DNA of 64,000 bases from Hyphomicrobium_A sp963759735 (GCA_963759735.1 CAVXAF010000005.1:62001-126000), one strand, 5' to 3'. Positions 48,613-58,000 are shown, counted from the stretch's first letter. Made by a program: numbers and translations. Notes: generated by a model not told the origin, from the letters alone.

Positions 48613-49414
48613 ATGGCGAACAAGAAGCAGGTTGCGAGGTTTGCCATCGGCAATGAACGCGGCATCTGCTCAGAGGTTTGGACCGCTTGGGTAAACGGCT
48701 CAGACTTCTACATGACCGACAGCTCGATGAAGGGAAAGCTCAAGATCAGCTTCCATGCGAGCGGCGTGTGCCACTACTCAGCCCTCCAAGATTTCTTTGC
48801 GCAGCATCTCAAGGCGTACGCGTCCTATAATCGTCAGGATAGAACTTCGCTGCGATGGAAACGACCAAGCACACCCGAGCATGGACCTCTGGTGGCGGCC
48901 TCCATGATCTTCGCCGCGGTACGAGTTGCGGGAGCCCTTCTGGGAGTACGAGGACGACAAGCCCATCACTTTGCTCCCGCCACCAGCGTCCGGCTCGGGC
49001 ACACACGTAGGCGTGCTCTACTCCCAGGAAGACCCCGACAATCACTGTGCCGGTGCACTGCCCACCGACGTTTACATCGCCAGGTTTGTCTTAGCCAACG
49101 GTGACTTCGTAACGCTCGTGCCGGGGCCAGCGCCGCTGCAGAAAGACTTCTTCGACGAACGGCTGATGACGCACGATGTGCCGATGCTCTCCTACTGCGA
49201 TCCGAAGGAGAGTGATCATCGGAACATCGCCGTCATGCAGCCCCTACTATTGAGCAGTGAAGGCCCCTTACGGGTGTACTCCCTGCACAACATGCGCATG
49301 AGGACCATCGACAAGCAGTTCGAACGGGAGCAATGGGCTAAGCAACCGCTGGCGACCAAGGTGCGCTTTGCGGTCGAGAATTCCCTTCGAACGAAGCCGC
49401 GGCGACCGTTCTAG
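48613..49414 (+). CDS. Hypothetical accessory protein, frameshifted
   Basis: A soluble protein of about 266 residues starting 'MANKKQVARFAIGNERGICS' and containing 'WVNGSDFYMTDSSMKGKLKI', 'SFHASGVCHYSALQDFF' and, in a second frame, 'REPFWEYEDDKPITLLPPP' to the end. The frame change is near 48,918-48,925 and one inserted base explains it. It looks like a member of a conserved but unnamed accessory family; no catalytic motif is clear. It pairs with the membrane protein just upstream. Confidence 0.6.
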
Positions 49415-49437
49415 ATTGGAGACGGTAAACCGCTCGC

Positions 49438-50658
49438 CTACACCAGCTCAAGCCGCGAGCCTTGTGGGCCGACGATCATGCGCAGTCGATCATCGGCCTC
49501 CACGATCCGCCGCAACGTCGTACGAGGGACGCCGAGCGCGTCGGCGATGTCCACCTGCCGGCCTTCGAGGGCGCCTGCCTTAAGCCGCTCGATAACGAGA
49601 GTCCGACGGCCGGCAGCCGACGAGGCCGGACCCTCGATGTCCGCACATCCGCTCAATGGATTGGGCGATCTGGCGGCGGACTTCGGTCGGGCGGAACTCC
49701 ACCCTGCGGACTCGTGCCGGGTCCGCAGCCGGCAAGCTGGTCCTCCACACGGCCCTTGTCGTGACCGACAATCGGCCGGCGACCAAGTGCCAGCGCAGCA
49801 GCTCCCACAGAACTCGACGGCGAGCACGGTGAGCAGGTTCAGGATGTCTGCCAGACGCTCGGCGCCCACGTAGATGCCGATGGCCGCCAGATAGCGCTGC
49901 ATGGCATTGGCATCGCTGTTGGCAGGCTTGCCGACGGTCGCCGTGCCCAGCGCGGCGCTGGCCGCTGCCATCGCCGTCTGCAGGCGCGCGCGGTCAGCCG
50001 CTATCGCCTGCTCGGCACGCAAGGGGGCGACCTTGTCTGCGCACACCTTGCGCAGGCGCCAGCTCTCCAGCCAGCCGCTGCAGCCCTTGAGCCGGGAATC
50101 CATCAGGACGGGGGTCGCCAGTTCCTGGTCGATGACGCCGGCAGGGCGCGTGGCCGGCAGCAGTGCCAGCTCTCCCGCAGCGCGCTTGTGATCGGCCTCG
50201 AAGCGAACCCGGTCGCCCGTGGCCGCGCCGTCGAGGCGTCCGGCAAGTTCGCGACCGCCGTGTTGGCTGCCGAGCGCTGCTACGACGGTGAACGTCAGCC
50301 CGAGCAGCCACGCGATGCCGGCGGTGGCCCTTGCTTGTCCATGGTTCGCCAGAACCAGCGACAAGCCAAAGAGCGACACGAGCGCGAGGGCGATACCGGC
50401 GGCGGCCCATACGAGCGATTCGGCCAGTGAGGCGCCGCGGGACCAGCCGTTAAGCGCCGCAATGGCGATGCTGGCGAGCCCCAGCAGCGTGCCGGCGGCC
50501 AGGAACGCGAGGCGCGCGGCACGGTTGTCGGGGGCTGTTGATGGTGAGACATCACCAGAAACCGCAAGTGGCTGCGGCGACTGGGGAAGTAAGGATTGAG
50601 TAGTTGAAGTAGCAACAAGCGCTTGTTGAGCGCCAGCACGGGCACTATCGTTGTTCAT
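49438..50658 (-). CDS. Membrane protein with C-terminal helix-turn-helix, probably frame-disturbed
   Basis: The 406-residue open frame has a polar start, four membrane helices ('LAFLAAGTLLGLASIAIAAL', 'AGIALALVSLFGLSLVLANH', 'GIAWLLGLTFTVVAALGSQH' and 'LADILNLLTVLAVEFCG') around a helical domain. A C-terminal HTH-like segment reads 'ALEGRQVDIADALGVPRTTL', 'RRIVEADDRLRM'. Between about 49,620 and 49,810 composition is unlike the rest (Cys, Ser, Pro-rich), and a neighbouring frame looks better, so two compensating frame errors are likely. Function unknown. Confidence 0.55.
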   Translation of the reverse strand: MNNDSARAGAQQALVATSTTQSLLPQSPQPLAVSGDVSPSTAPDNRAARLAFLAAGTLLGLASIAIAALNGWSRGASLAESLVWAAAGIALALVSLFGLSLVLANHGQARATAGIAWLLGLTFTVVAALGSQHGGRELAGRLDGAATGDRVRFEADHKRAAGELALLPATRPAGVIDQELATPVLMDSRLKGCSGWLESWRLRKVCADKVAPLRAEQAIAADRARLQTAMAAASAALGTATVGKPANSDANAMQRYLAAIGIYVGAERLADILNLLTVLAVEFCGSCCAGTWSPADCRSRQGPCGGPACRLRTRHESAGWSSARPKSAARSPNPLSGCADIEGPASSAAGRRTLVIERLKAGALEGRQVDIADALGVPRTTLRRIVEADDRLRMIVGPQGSRLELV

Positions 50659-51054
50659 GGATCGGTATCCTGTTCACGCAGGGGTTCGGTCAAGCCGCCG
50701 GCCGTGGTGTTTCCGCACCGCGGCCGACGCATTTTCAGCGTAGCACGTGAGTCGCTTACTTCTCGGTTTCCAGAGCGATTACCTGCGCTCGTGTATCTAA
50801 GTCCCGGCAACAGACGACGCGCTGGATCGCCTGGCGCTCTCGAAGTAGCGGCTGCCGCCAAGCACCCCGGCACTGAATCCGAATAACCAGCGCTGCGGGC
50901 AGCCTTTACGAATTATAGCGGTACTCCTGCTACCACACGCGGATTGGACAATCCGCCTAACGGTTGGTGCGATCCTCGTTCTTTGAGAACGACACGAGAT
51001 CGATGTTCCGTCAACGAATTGCCGCGCTTGGCGGTGACGGATTGGGAGGGCGCC
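50659..51054. other. Intergenic region, divergent promoters
   Basis: This 396-base gap has no supported gene. A 6-bp inverted repeat (CGTTCT / AGAACG) is near 50,974. Nothing else is clear. Confidence 0.4.
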
Positions 51055-51504
51055 ATGGAAGATTTCACTCTGCTTCTTGATCTCGACGACGACGGTAGCG
51101 TCCGGTTGTCGAGTATCACGCTTGCCGGCGCCCGCGTTGGTCTTCGACGCGCCGGTCAACCGGAGCGCGTCATCCAGGTGCGGACTGTCGACGAGAGCGA
51201 AGCCGCTTCTTACTCGCTCGGCTTCCGCGACTGCAACGTCGCTGGTGCGTGGCATGGCCTCGATGACGCCGGTAGCGTGACGGGAGAAGCGCTGGAGCGT
51301 GCCGGCATGGCTTGCGCCACGCTCGCAGCTTACTTCCAGGAGTATGGGCGGCCGGCTCAGCCGGCGCGCGATCTGGAGTCGCTGCTCACCGATGTCATCC
51401 GCACGCACAACGAGCGGGTCACCGCGCGTCAACTGTTGTGCAGCGCATTAGAGGCGCTGGATCGGTTCGAACGCGGCTTATCATCAGGCTCGGGCGGCAC
51501 ATGA
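51055..51504 (+). CDS. Hypothetical protein
   Basis: The 149-residue acidic protein starts 'MEDFTLLLDLDDDGSVRLSS' with GGGAGGG 6 bases upstream of the ATG, a convincing start. It has 'VRTVDESEAASYSLGFRDCN' and a helical C-terminus ('IRTHNERVTARQLLCSALEA'). No family is recognised. A GC hairpin 60 bases after the stop may end its transcript. Confidence 0.6.
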   Translation: MEDFTLLLDLDDDGSVRLSSITLAGARVGLRRAGQPERVIQVRTVDESEAASYSLGFRDCNVAGAWHGLDDAGSVTGEALERAGMACATLAAYFQEYGRPAQPARDLESLLTDVIRTHNERVTARQLLCSALEALDRFERGLSSGSGGT

Positions 51505-51561
51505 TGGGCACCATCGGCAGCTTACCCGCGTCTAATGGCAGCCGGCCTGGGTCCAGGGAAA

Positions 51562-51591
51562 GCCCCGGCAGGCCATCACGCCCGCCGGGGC
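51562..51591. terminator. Hairpin after 51055 gene
   Basis: Stem GCCCCGGC / GCCGGGGC with a 14-base loop. There is no T-run after it on the plus strand, so it is a weak or Rho-assisted stop at best. Confidence 0.35.
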
Positions 51592-51728
51592 CGAGGGTGC
51601 GGCTCCGCTCATGACACGAAGCAGCGTGCCTATTATATGGGCAGTTGCCCGCTAGTAACCGGGCAAGTGCAATCAATACAACGGAAATCCCCAACCGTGT
51701 CTTCAGCACCGTGGCTCAACGTGGAGGC

Positions 51729-51932
51729 ATGCCATTTTCTGCCGCGCCTCACGATGCACATGCGATTGGCCTGATGACCGCCGCGCTCGAAGCAGCGTGG
51801 ATGGCGGCCGCCGCGGGATTTGCGGGCCTGACGCACTATGACCGCGCCAAGATGGAGCGCGGTATCTTGACCGCCGCTGCGGATGGGAGCGCAACTTCAG
51901 GAAGCTGCAGCAAGCTGCGCTCGACGCTATAG
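51729..51932 (+). CDS. Small hypothetical protein, probably frameshifted at the 3' end
   Basis: The frame reads 'HDAHAIGLMTAALEAAWMAA' then 'YDRAKMERGILTAAADG'. After about 51,885 the next frame gives a better continuation ('RNFRKLQQAALDAIG'), so one base is probably extra. Such short Ala-rich proteins are common in Rhizobiales accessory regions. A GTG at 51711 could be the true start. Low certainty. Confidence 0.4.
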   Translation: MPFSAAPHDAHAIGLMTAALEAAWMAAAAGFAGLTHYDRAKMERGILTAAADGSATSGSCSKLRSTL

Positions 51933-52148
51933 GCGCGACTTCGGCCGAGCCAGTTGAACGGCGCAGAAAATTCGGCTGGTCGCGACGGATCGAAGGCGCC
52001 GGTGAGCGTTCGAGTCTGAAACCGAACCGAGTTAGGAATGGCCGAATAAAGCAGCGCCGGATATTCTTCGATTGTCATCGGAAAGGCTCGCTCAGGCGCC
52101 ATGCCAGAGCGGGTGCTATGCCGGCACAGTTTGCCAGAGGAGGCGCGT

Positions 52149-52337
52149 ATGCTGTTTCAATCCAATTTCGATTGCGAGACCGTCGCCCTGATGGGCCGGG
52201 TCTGTGACGAAGCGCGGCGCGATCTACAGTTGACGACATTCTTTCCTCACCCTCGCGATTCCGCCGAAGTCCTGGAGGCAATGGCAGGCCGTATCATAGC
52301 GGCCTTATCTGACGGTGAACGTGACCCCACGCGTTGA
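52149..52337 (+). CDS. Small hypothetical protein
   Basis: A 62-residue protein 'MLFQSNFDCETVALMGRVCD' with 'RDSAEVLEAMAGRIIAALSD' near the end. GAGGAGG lies 6 bases before the ATG at 52149, which decides the start against the longer frame from 52101. The pattern (F-D-x-ET-x-ALM at the N-terminus) resembles unnamed short proteins of Rhizobiales. Confidence 0.6.
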   Translation: MLFQSNFDCETVALMGRVCDEARRDLQLTTFFPHPRDSAEVLEAMAGRIIAALSDGERDPTR

Positions 52338-52394
52338 AGGCCATCGCTATGGAAGGAGCTCACGGCGTAGGTCCGCTGCACTGCCGTTGCTGCC

Positions 52395-53109
52395 TCAGCG
52401 TGGAATTGCCGACCCATTGCCAAACAGCCGCTCATATTCGGCGCCGGGCGCGCCATAGAACGCCCCGGCTATCTCGCGCATCCGATCCCGATTGATGACG
52501 CTAATGCGTCCCCGGCTTGTGACGATCAGCCCGTCATTTACGAACCGGACGAGTGCCGCCGTAACGCCAGGGCGTCGAACTGCGAGCATGAACTTCCGAG
52601 GAAGTCGTGTGTCAGTTCCAGTTCCGCCCCAAGCCGATCCTGCGCCATGAGAAGCCAGCGTGCGAGACGCTGCGGATCGAACCGCGAGCGGCGGAAATGG
52701 CCGTCTCGTCGTGTTGCACGATAACGGTGTGCAGGTATTGCAGCAGCAGACGACGCAGCGTTTCGCTCTCCCCCATGGCGGTTTGCAGGCGAGCCGCCTC
52801 GATCCGCTGGCCCTTGCCGGCGACCTGCATATATATGTCCTGTGTTGACTTGCCGGCTTCCAGGAAAGCAGCGCAGCCCGTCGCGCCCTCGCTGCCAATC
52901 ACAGCGACTTCGGCTTGGTTGTCGCCCGTGATCTTGACGACCACCGAAACCATGCCCTGGTCGATGAAGTAAACGTGCTCAATCATTTGGCGAGGCCGCG
53001 CCAAACTCTGGCGTAGCTGGAGGTCGACGGGCTCCAAGAAAGGCTGGATGCGCGCTCGGTCGTCCGCAGACATGATGGCGAGCAGATTGTTGGCGCGGTA
53101 AGTCGGCAA
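52395..53109 (-). CDS. Crp/Fnr family transcriptional regulator, two frameshifts
   Basis: A cyclic-nucleotide-binding-type sensor domain ('VYFIDQGMVSVVVKITGDN', 'VAVIGSEGATGCAAFLEAG') followed by a winged helix ('MLAVRRPGVTAALVRFVNDG', 'LIVTSRGRISVINRDRM'). No Fnr-type cysteine cluster is seen. Frame changes near 52,605 and 52,675 split it; joined it is about 238 residues, the family length. The TTG at 53109 has AAGGAG 7 bases upstream and matches the family start ('LPTYRANNLLAIMSADDRA'). Confidence 0.8.
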
Positions 53110-53278
53110 CGAGTGCTCCTTCTCGAAAAGAGGCAAGCACTACAATTTCCCGGCGGAACAGCCACCTGCAAAGTTTGGTCGAAAGCGTACAAACGGCGGC
53201 CAGCTGGCCCTCGTTAGCGTACCGAGATTTTGAGGTTCAGCGATTGTTATACACCCCTTGCCCGCTTACACCTAATCG

Positions 53279-53521
53279 ATGCCCATGTTCTTTATCGACC
53301 TCATAAACGGCAGCGGATCGTGGCAGGACGACGAGGGTTACGACCTCGCTGATCTCGCATCAGCTCTCGATGAAGCGCGCAAATCCGCCCGTGACCTGAT
53401 GGCGGGGAACCTCAGCGAAGGTAAGCCGCTCGGCCTGAATCGCGTGTTTCGCATCCGCGACGAAGGCGGCGCCGAGGTGGCAAGCTTGCGGTTTGCCGAT
53501 GCAATTCCCAGCGAGAGCTAG
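53279..53521 (+). CDS. DUF6894 family small protein
   Basis: The 80-residue protein has the DUF6894 pattern: 'MFFIDLINGSGSWQDDEGYD', 'ALDEARKSARDLMAGNL', then 'RVFRIRDEGGAEVASLRFAD'. Members are frequent in Hyphomicrobiales, often near stress genes; function is unknown. No strong ribosome site is visible before the ATG at 53279; an ATG at 53285 is also possible. It converges with the small Cys-motif gene. Confidence 0.75.
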   Translation: MPMFFIDLINGSGSWQDDEGYDLADLASALDEARKSARDLMAGNLSEGKPLGLNRVFRIRDEGGAEVASLRFADAIPSES

Positions 53522-53541
53522 GGCGCATAGGAGGATGCCGG

Positions 53542-53748
53542 CTACTGCGCCGGCTCGATGGTATCGTCGGCATGCAGGAGACGGGGCGCCGCGGGAAGTA
53601 GTTGCTCGATGACTACTAATGACCCGCAGGTCCGGCATCCTCGCTGCTCTGCTACCCGCAAGGCGCCCGCCTTGGTATTGCATCGCTCAACGAGCACGGG
53701 GGTGCCGAGGTACACGTCGAATACCGCCCATGTGCGCCTGACACTCAT
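53542..53748 (-). CDS. Small CxxC protein under a probable EcfG promoter
   Basis: The 68-residue protein reads 'MSVRRTWAVFDVYLGTPVLV' and carries 'RGCRTCGSLVVIEQLLP', a single CxxC. GGAGG lies 7 bases upstream of the ATG at 53748, a very good ribosome site. About 21 bases upstream of the ATG is an EcfG-like promoter on the minus strand. I do not recognise a family; a metal or redox role is possible but unproven. Confidence 0.65.
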   Translation of the reverse strand: MSVRRTWAVFDVYLGTPVLVERCNTKAGALRVAEQRGCRTCGSLVVIEQLLPAAPRLLHADDTIEPAQ

Positions 53749-53768
53749 CACTGATCCTCCGGCGAGGA

Positions 53769-53793
53769 AACGTGCCGAGGATCACCTAGTTCT
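53769..53793 (-). promoter_or_regulatory. EcfG-type promoter for the CxxC gene
   Basis: On the minus strand AGAAC-N16-CGTT, one base off the EcfG consensus GGAAC-N16/17-CGTT. Predicted start is near 53,762, giving a leader of about 14 bases that still holds the GGAGG site. Confidence 0.5.
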
Positions 53794-53836
53794 CGACGGA
53801 CTTGGTACGTAAACGAACGAACCTTCGCAATATTGC

Positions 53837-53861
53837 GGAACCCGGTTCGCGGGCCCCCGTT
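53837..53861 (+). promoter_or_regulatory. EcfG-type promoter of small RNA A
   Basis: GGAAC at 53837-53841 and CGTT at 53858-53861 with exactly 16 bases between, a perfect match to the alphaproteobacterial general-stress sigma consensus. The predicted transcription start is near 53,868. Confidence 0.7.
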
Positions 53862-53867
53862 CGACCT

Positions 53868-53962
53868 TGGTAGCCGGTTGCCCAATTCCCGGCTGCTTCC
53901 CAGGCTGCTCTCCCTCGCGGCCGATCAACTTGGCCCCGGCGCATCCCGCCGGGGTCATTTTT
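53868..53962 (+). ncRNA. Candidate general-stress small RNA A
   Basis: About 95 bases. Three hairpins follow each other: AGCCGG/CCGGCT (53872-53894); GGCTGC/GCGGCC (53903-53922) with loop TCTCCCTC; and the intrinsic terminator CCCCGGC/GCCGGGG (53934-53954) then TCATTTTT. The second loop carries CUCCC, which is complementary to Shine-Dalgarno sequences. No good open frame is present. The exact EcfG promoter above makes it a candidate stress sRNA of the GsrN/CcsR kind. The 5' end is a prediction. Confidence 0.62.
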
Positions 53963-53990
53963 AGACAAAACCCGCCGGCACATCCGATAA

Positions 53991-54015
53991 GGAACCGCAG
54001 GACCGTACCGACGTT
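53991..54015 (+). promoter_or_regulatory. EcfG-type promoter of small RNA B
   Basis: GGAAC at 53991-53995 and CGTT at 54012-54015, again exactly 16 bases apart, 29 bases after the terminator of RNA A. Predicted start near 54,022. Confidence 0.7.
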
Positions 54016-54021
54016 GGGTCT

Positions 54022-54110
54022 GCGAAGCGATCCCTCCCCCGCTTCAGCAAGCTCACGTCTCCCGTGGGCTACCACGCACCCCCGGCGCTCCCCAGCGTCG
54101 GGGTTTTTCT
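54022..54110 (+). ncRNA. Candidate general-stress small RNA B
   Basis: About 89 bases with three hairpins: GAAGCG/CGCTTC (54024-54045) with loop ATCCCTCCCC; GCTCACG/CGTGGGC (54051-54069, one G-U pair) with loop TCTCC; and the terminator CCCCGGCGC/GCGTCGGGG (54080-54103) with loop TCCCCA followed by TTTTTCTT. All loops are C/U-rich with CUCC or CUCCC. The layout repeats that of RNA A though the sequences differ, so they look like diverged duplicates. Confidence 0.62.
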
Positions 54111-54214
54111 TGCGCTGCAGGTCACTGCAACCCGGCCGCGTGCGCCTTGGCAGCTGCAGAGACCAAGATAGCCGCCTCGGTCGAGCGCCGGACCAAGCGC
54201 AGCTCGTTTGCTGA

Positions 54215-54532
54215 CTACGGCGCGCTCACAATCGGGATGTCTTGGGTAAGGCTCGGATCGCAGTTCTTCATATTCACCCCCATGTGTTTTTTGATGCCAC
54301 GGGGGTCCGGCCAGTGAGTCAAAACGCCACAAACCGCGCAGCGATCAAACTCAACGGTTCGGGATGCGCGCCGGTAAGCTTGGGTCGCTCCGCTCACAGA
54401 AACTTGTCCCGACTGGAAGTATCCCCAGTGTGCACCAACGCGATGACAGAAAGAACAAGGACAGGCGTTGATCGAAGTAGGGGCCGCGGGAAAATTCAAC
54501 GACACGCTCCCGCAGTCACAGCGGCATTCCAT
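54215..54532 (-). CDS. GFA family protein (Mss4-like zinc-binding)
   Basis: The 105-residue protein has the zinc-binding cysteines of the glutathione-dependent formaldehyde-activating family: 'CRCDCGSVSL', 'CPCSFCHRVGAHWGYF' and 'FDRCAVCGVLTHW'. Substrate is unknown; most family members are uncharacterised. Its ATG overlaps the DUF3606 stop in TAATG, so the two are translated together. Confidence 0.85.
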   Translation of the reverse strand: MECRCDCGSVSLNFPAAPTSINACPCSFCHRVGAHWGYFQSGQVSVSGATQAYRRASRTVEFDRCAVCGVLTHWPDPRGIKKHMGVNMKNCDPSLTQDIPIVSAP

Positions 54533-54714
54533 TAGCCCTTCTCCTTGAGATACTTCTTCACGTCCACGACCATAGGGCCGACCTTGCGTACGGCTGCGGC
54601 AAGTTGCTGGCCGCTTACGTCCAGAGCCTTCTTCCAGTGCTGCTTCTCATAGTCCTCGTTGATGTTGATGCGGGTGCGATCCGGCTTACCGCGCTTCGTC
54701 TTGTCGTCGGCCAT
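54532..54714 (-). CDS. DUF3606 family protein
   Basis: The 60-residue protein reads 'MADDKTKRGKPDRTRININE' then 'DYEKQHWKKALDVSGQQL' and ends 'AAVRKVGPMVVDVKKYLKEK' plus G. This is the DUF3606 pattern, found in many Rhizobiales and often stress-linked. ATG 54714 is chosen because the family begins there. First gene of a two-gene operon with the GFA gene. Confidence 0.88.
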   Translation of the reverse strand: MADDKTKRGKPDRTRININEDYEKQHWKKALDVSGQQLAAAVRKVGPMVVDVKKYLKEKG

Positions 54715-54788
54715 GGCATTGCTCCTTGCTGGACGATGCGCGAGCTTGAGCGTGACTCGCGCTGTAATCAAGCCCACGCGCCGCCGAA

Positions 54789-55063
54789 CTACCGCCCGTC
54801 CCCGGTGCGCATCGCCTGGCCCGCTGCCAGCGCCTGAACCTCGGCAGCCGCCAGCTCGCGCAACGCGTCGACCGGGGCGCCTACGAGCTGCGCGACGTCT
54901 GCTTCGGTCCAGGCCGCCGCGATTGAGTTGCACGCTCAACACCTATATTGCCGCCAGCGCCCGCGGACAGCGACCGCATCATGGCAGCCGCCGCTAGCGT
55001 GCCGGCCGCCCAGCGACGATCCTGATGCCTCCGCAGGCTCTTCCAGACGAGAGCTGCGATCAC
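54789..55063 (-). CDS. Small hypothetical protein, frameshifted
   Basis: The GTG at 55063 begins 'IAALVWKSLRRHQDRRWAAG', which continues one frame over after about 54,925 as 'AWTEADVAQLVGAPVDALRE' to the stop at 54789. The second part looks like a small helix-turn-helix or DNA-binding helix. It follows the primase-helicase gene by 27 bases in the same direction. Low certainty. Confidence 0.35.
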
Positions 55064-55090
55064 GAGCGGGCCTGTGGGCCTCGGTGCGCA

Positions 55091-58000
55091 CTATCGGCCG
55101 TCAAACGCTCGGATGCGGGCGTTGTCCAGTTCGCACTGCAGTTCCTGCAGCTCCACCCTTCGGAAATTCACCAGCCGGACGCCCATCAGTTGCTCAAGAC
55201 GGGCTTGATCCCATGTCGCGCGTACTATCGCGTATTCGCCGTAGGTTCCGCGGATGCCATCAGCCTTGTTCGGGGCGCGCTTGAACCGCACCAAATCGTG
55301 GCTGGGCGGTTGATCTCGAAAAACGTCCTTATCGCTAATAGGAAAATCGAACTCTGCCTTCGCTACTTCTTTATTGGGATAAGGACGTTTTTCGCCGACG
55401 AGCTTCTCAAGTTGATGCGTCCACGAAATTCGGCCATCGGCATAGGCCTCTCCACCATGGCGCTTGGCGAACAGCTCGGGGAATACCGCCTGGTTTGTGG
55501 CAGGACGCTCAAACAAAGCCCCGGCAGCGAGTGCCACTTCGGCAGGAGACCTGAGCGTGTCGTTCCAGTGCGCCTCGGCGTCAATGGGGATGCCCGGGTC
55601 ATAGCCACCGATGACGTGCACGCGGCAAGCCGTGTCGGGCGTCCGGTCGAAGGCACGTATGCGGGCGACGGCTTGGCGGACTTCTCCCAGCGTGATCACG
55701 TCCTGCACCTGTTTCACCCGGGGATCAGGATGCGCCTCTTCCCCAAGGGCGTCCCAACTCTCGATCAACGTGGTAACGGGCAATCGTAACAACGGCGGGG
55801 TTGTACATTTGCAGTGCCTCAGTGGCCATTTCCAGTGCGATATTGCTGGGGCGGTTGCGCCCCACCACGATAGCGATGGGCACTTGACTGTAGGCGTTAA
55901 GTCCGCGTATTGCGCCGAAATGCTCGGCGGCGACGTTCGGCGGCAGTCCGAGTGCCTGCAGCCGGAGCTTTACGCGCTTCGACGTGACGAGCAGCACTGA
56001 CGTGCTGCGGCCTTCCACGGGCACACTGCGCGGTGCGGTCAGCGCCTCCATAACGACGAACTTCCAAAGCTGGTCGAGGTGGGAGTCGGAACGCTGCTTC
56101 TGCTGAGCCCGCTGGCTGCGCTTCTCCGTCACCCTTCCATCAGCGTCACAAAGCAGCTTTGCGTAGGCGTCAGGCTCCAGCGCAGTCCGCAACCACAGTA
56201 CACTGCGCGCCGTCTCGGCTGTCTTCTCAAGCTCCTCAAGCTCAGCCCGATCCTCCTCGTCGGCCGCTTCCTCAAGGCCGGTAAACAACGACGTTGCGCC
56301 CGAGCAGCCGTGGTACACGGTCGTGTGGGTGCCGCCCGCAGGCACTTCCGGGTCCGCCGCGATGATCTCTTCGTTGATAGCGGCACCGTCGGGCGAGAAC
56401 ATTGCCCGCCACACGTCTGGCACTGCCGTGCCATCAAGCGACATCGAGCGACCACGCAGAAGGTCGCTTAGGCCCATGAAGCGTCCTGCCGCCCAAACGT
56501 GCGGCACGCGCGCCTTGCCTTTCGAGTAGACGGTCAGCGCGAAGCTCTCTTCACGATGCCTGCTCGCGTTGATCGCCTCGAAAATCGTTGTGGCCTCGCA
56601 CGATATGCGGAGCTGCTTGTTGAGTTCGCCGACAGGCTCGCCAGCATCGTCAGCGCGGAGGATGCGTTCGCGGAGCGACGCTTGCTGTTGGCGTTCGAGG
56701 GAACACGCGGCGTCGAGCAACGTGCCGGTCTTGTCGACGAGGCTGCCGTTCTCGAATTCTTTGTACTCGGCCGGCTCAAACAACCATGCAAAGACAGCCA
56801 TCGTGGGCTTAACGGGAACGCCGCGGTCTGTGCCAGCGATGCAGCCCGTCAGGGTGTCGACGAGTTGACGCCGAATGTGTTTCAGCCTCTTCGTCACGAA
56901 AGCCCGCTCTGCAGTCGTCATATCGCCGTTGCGAGGACGCCTGCGAATGTCGACTTGAAGTAGATCAGCCGCCCTGATGTGCGCCGTAGCGTCGGCGCCC
57001 GACTTTTTGTCAGTCAGGATCGTGCCAAGGACTCCTTCGTCGAAGACGTAGAGATTCGTATTGTCGTGTGCTGCATCGCGATGGAGCACGTTCGCGTGCG
57101 CCTCGAAGATGATGCCGGGGCCGTTGTCCCCAGCTTGGTTGAGCCACCGGCAAGCCCCGCGCTGGCCGGTCGGGCACGACGGGCACACGTGCGCCTTCGG
57201 GGATAGCCCAAGTCGCTCGGCGCGCTTTGCCTTCGGGCCGTACACGGCATCCGTGCACATGCCGTCCTGCGAGCGTCCCTTGTGATGTCTCACCAGACTG
57301 GCGAGGTCGAAGCCGTAGTGCTGCCCGCCGGGGGTGAGCGATGCAGCATAAGTGCGCGCGTCTGCATAGGACTGCGCAGCGAGCCGATGATCTGGAGACA
57401 GAACACGAACGAGATCGCTGATAAGGCCATTAGGCGTTATCGACTGCAGCAGTGCGCGGGTCTTGCCGACGCCGGGTGTGGGCGGAATAAGCACGTGCTT
57501 CTGCGCGCCCCCGAGCAGCTCGGACATGGCGCGAGCCGTGTCGAGGCAGAGCTGCTGGCGAACGGACTTCACGTCGCGTGGTCGTTGCTTGAGAATGTCC
57601 TCCATTGTCAGGGGATTTGGGGTGGGGAGCTGCGCCGTGCCGATCAGCACTGCCTTGTCGCGGACACGCGCTGCAACCGCCCGATCCCACTTGCGCGATA
57701 AGCGATCTCTGTCGAGGTGGGCCTTGAGCCGCTTTTCGAGTCCGGGCGCATCGCTGGTGGCGATGATGCGCTCGCGCAATTCGGCAACCGCCGCGTCCAG
57801 CGTCGCCTCCTTGAGCGCAGGGGCTGTCTTGTAAGCGAGGTAGCTCACGTACCAATGAATCGGCCTGTCGTAGTTGCGCGGCCCCATGCCCGCTAGCACG
57901 TCGGCAACTTCCTTCTTGGTTGCGCCGAGCGCCAGAGGTGCGCCAGTTCGTGGCGCCGGAGCAGCAATGGTGCTGGGGTCGAGAGCAGGTATCAAGACTC

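Noticed and set aside
50960..51010. SOS-type (LexA) or EcfG site before the 51055 gene
   Set aside because: GTTC/GAAC elements are present but spacing does not fit GTTC-N7-GTTC, nor GGAAC-N16/17-CGTT (spacer is 13).
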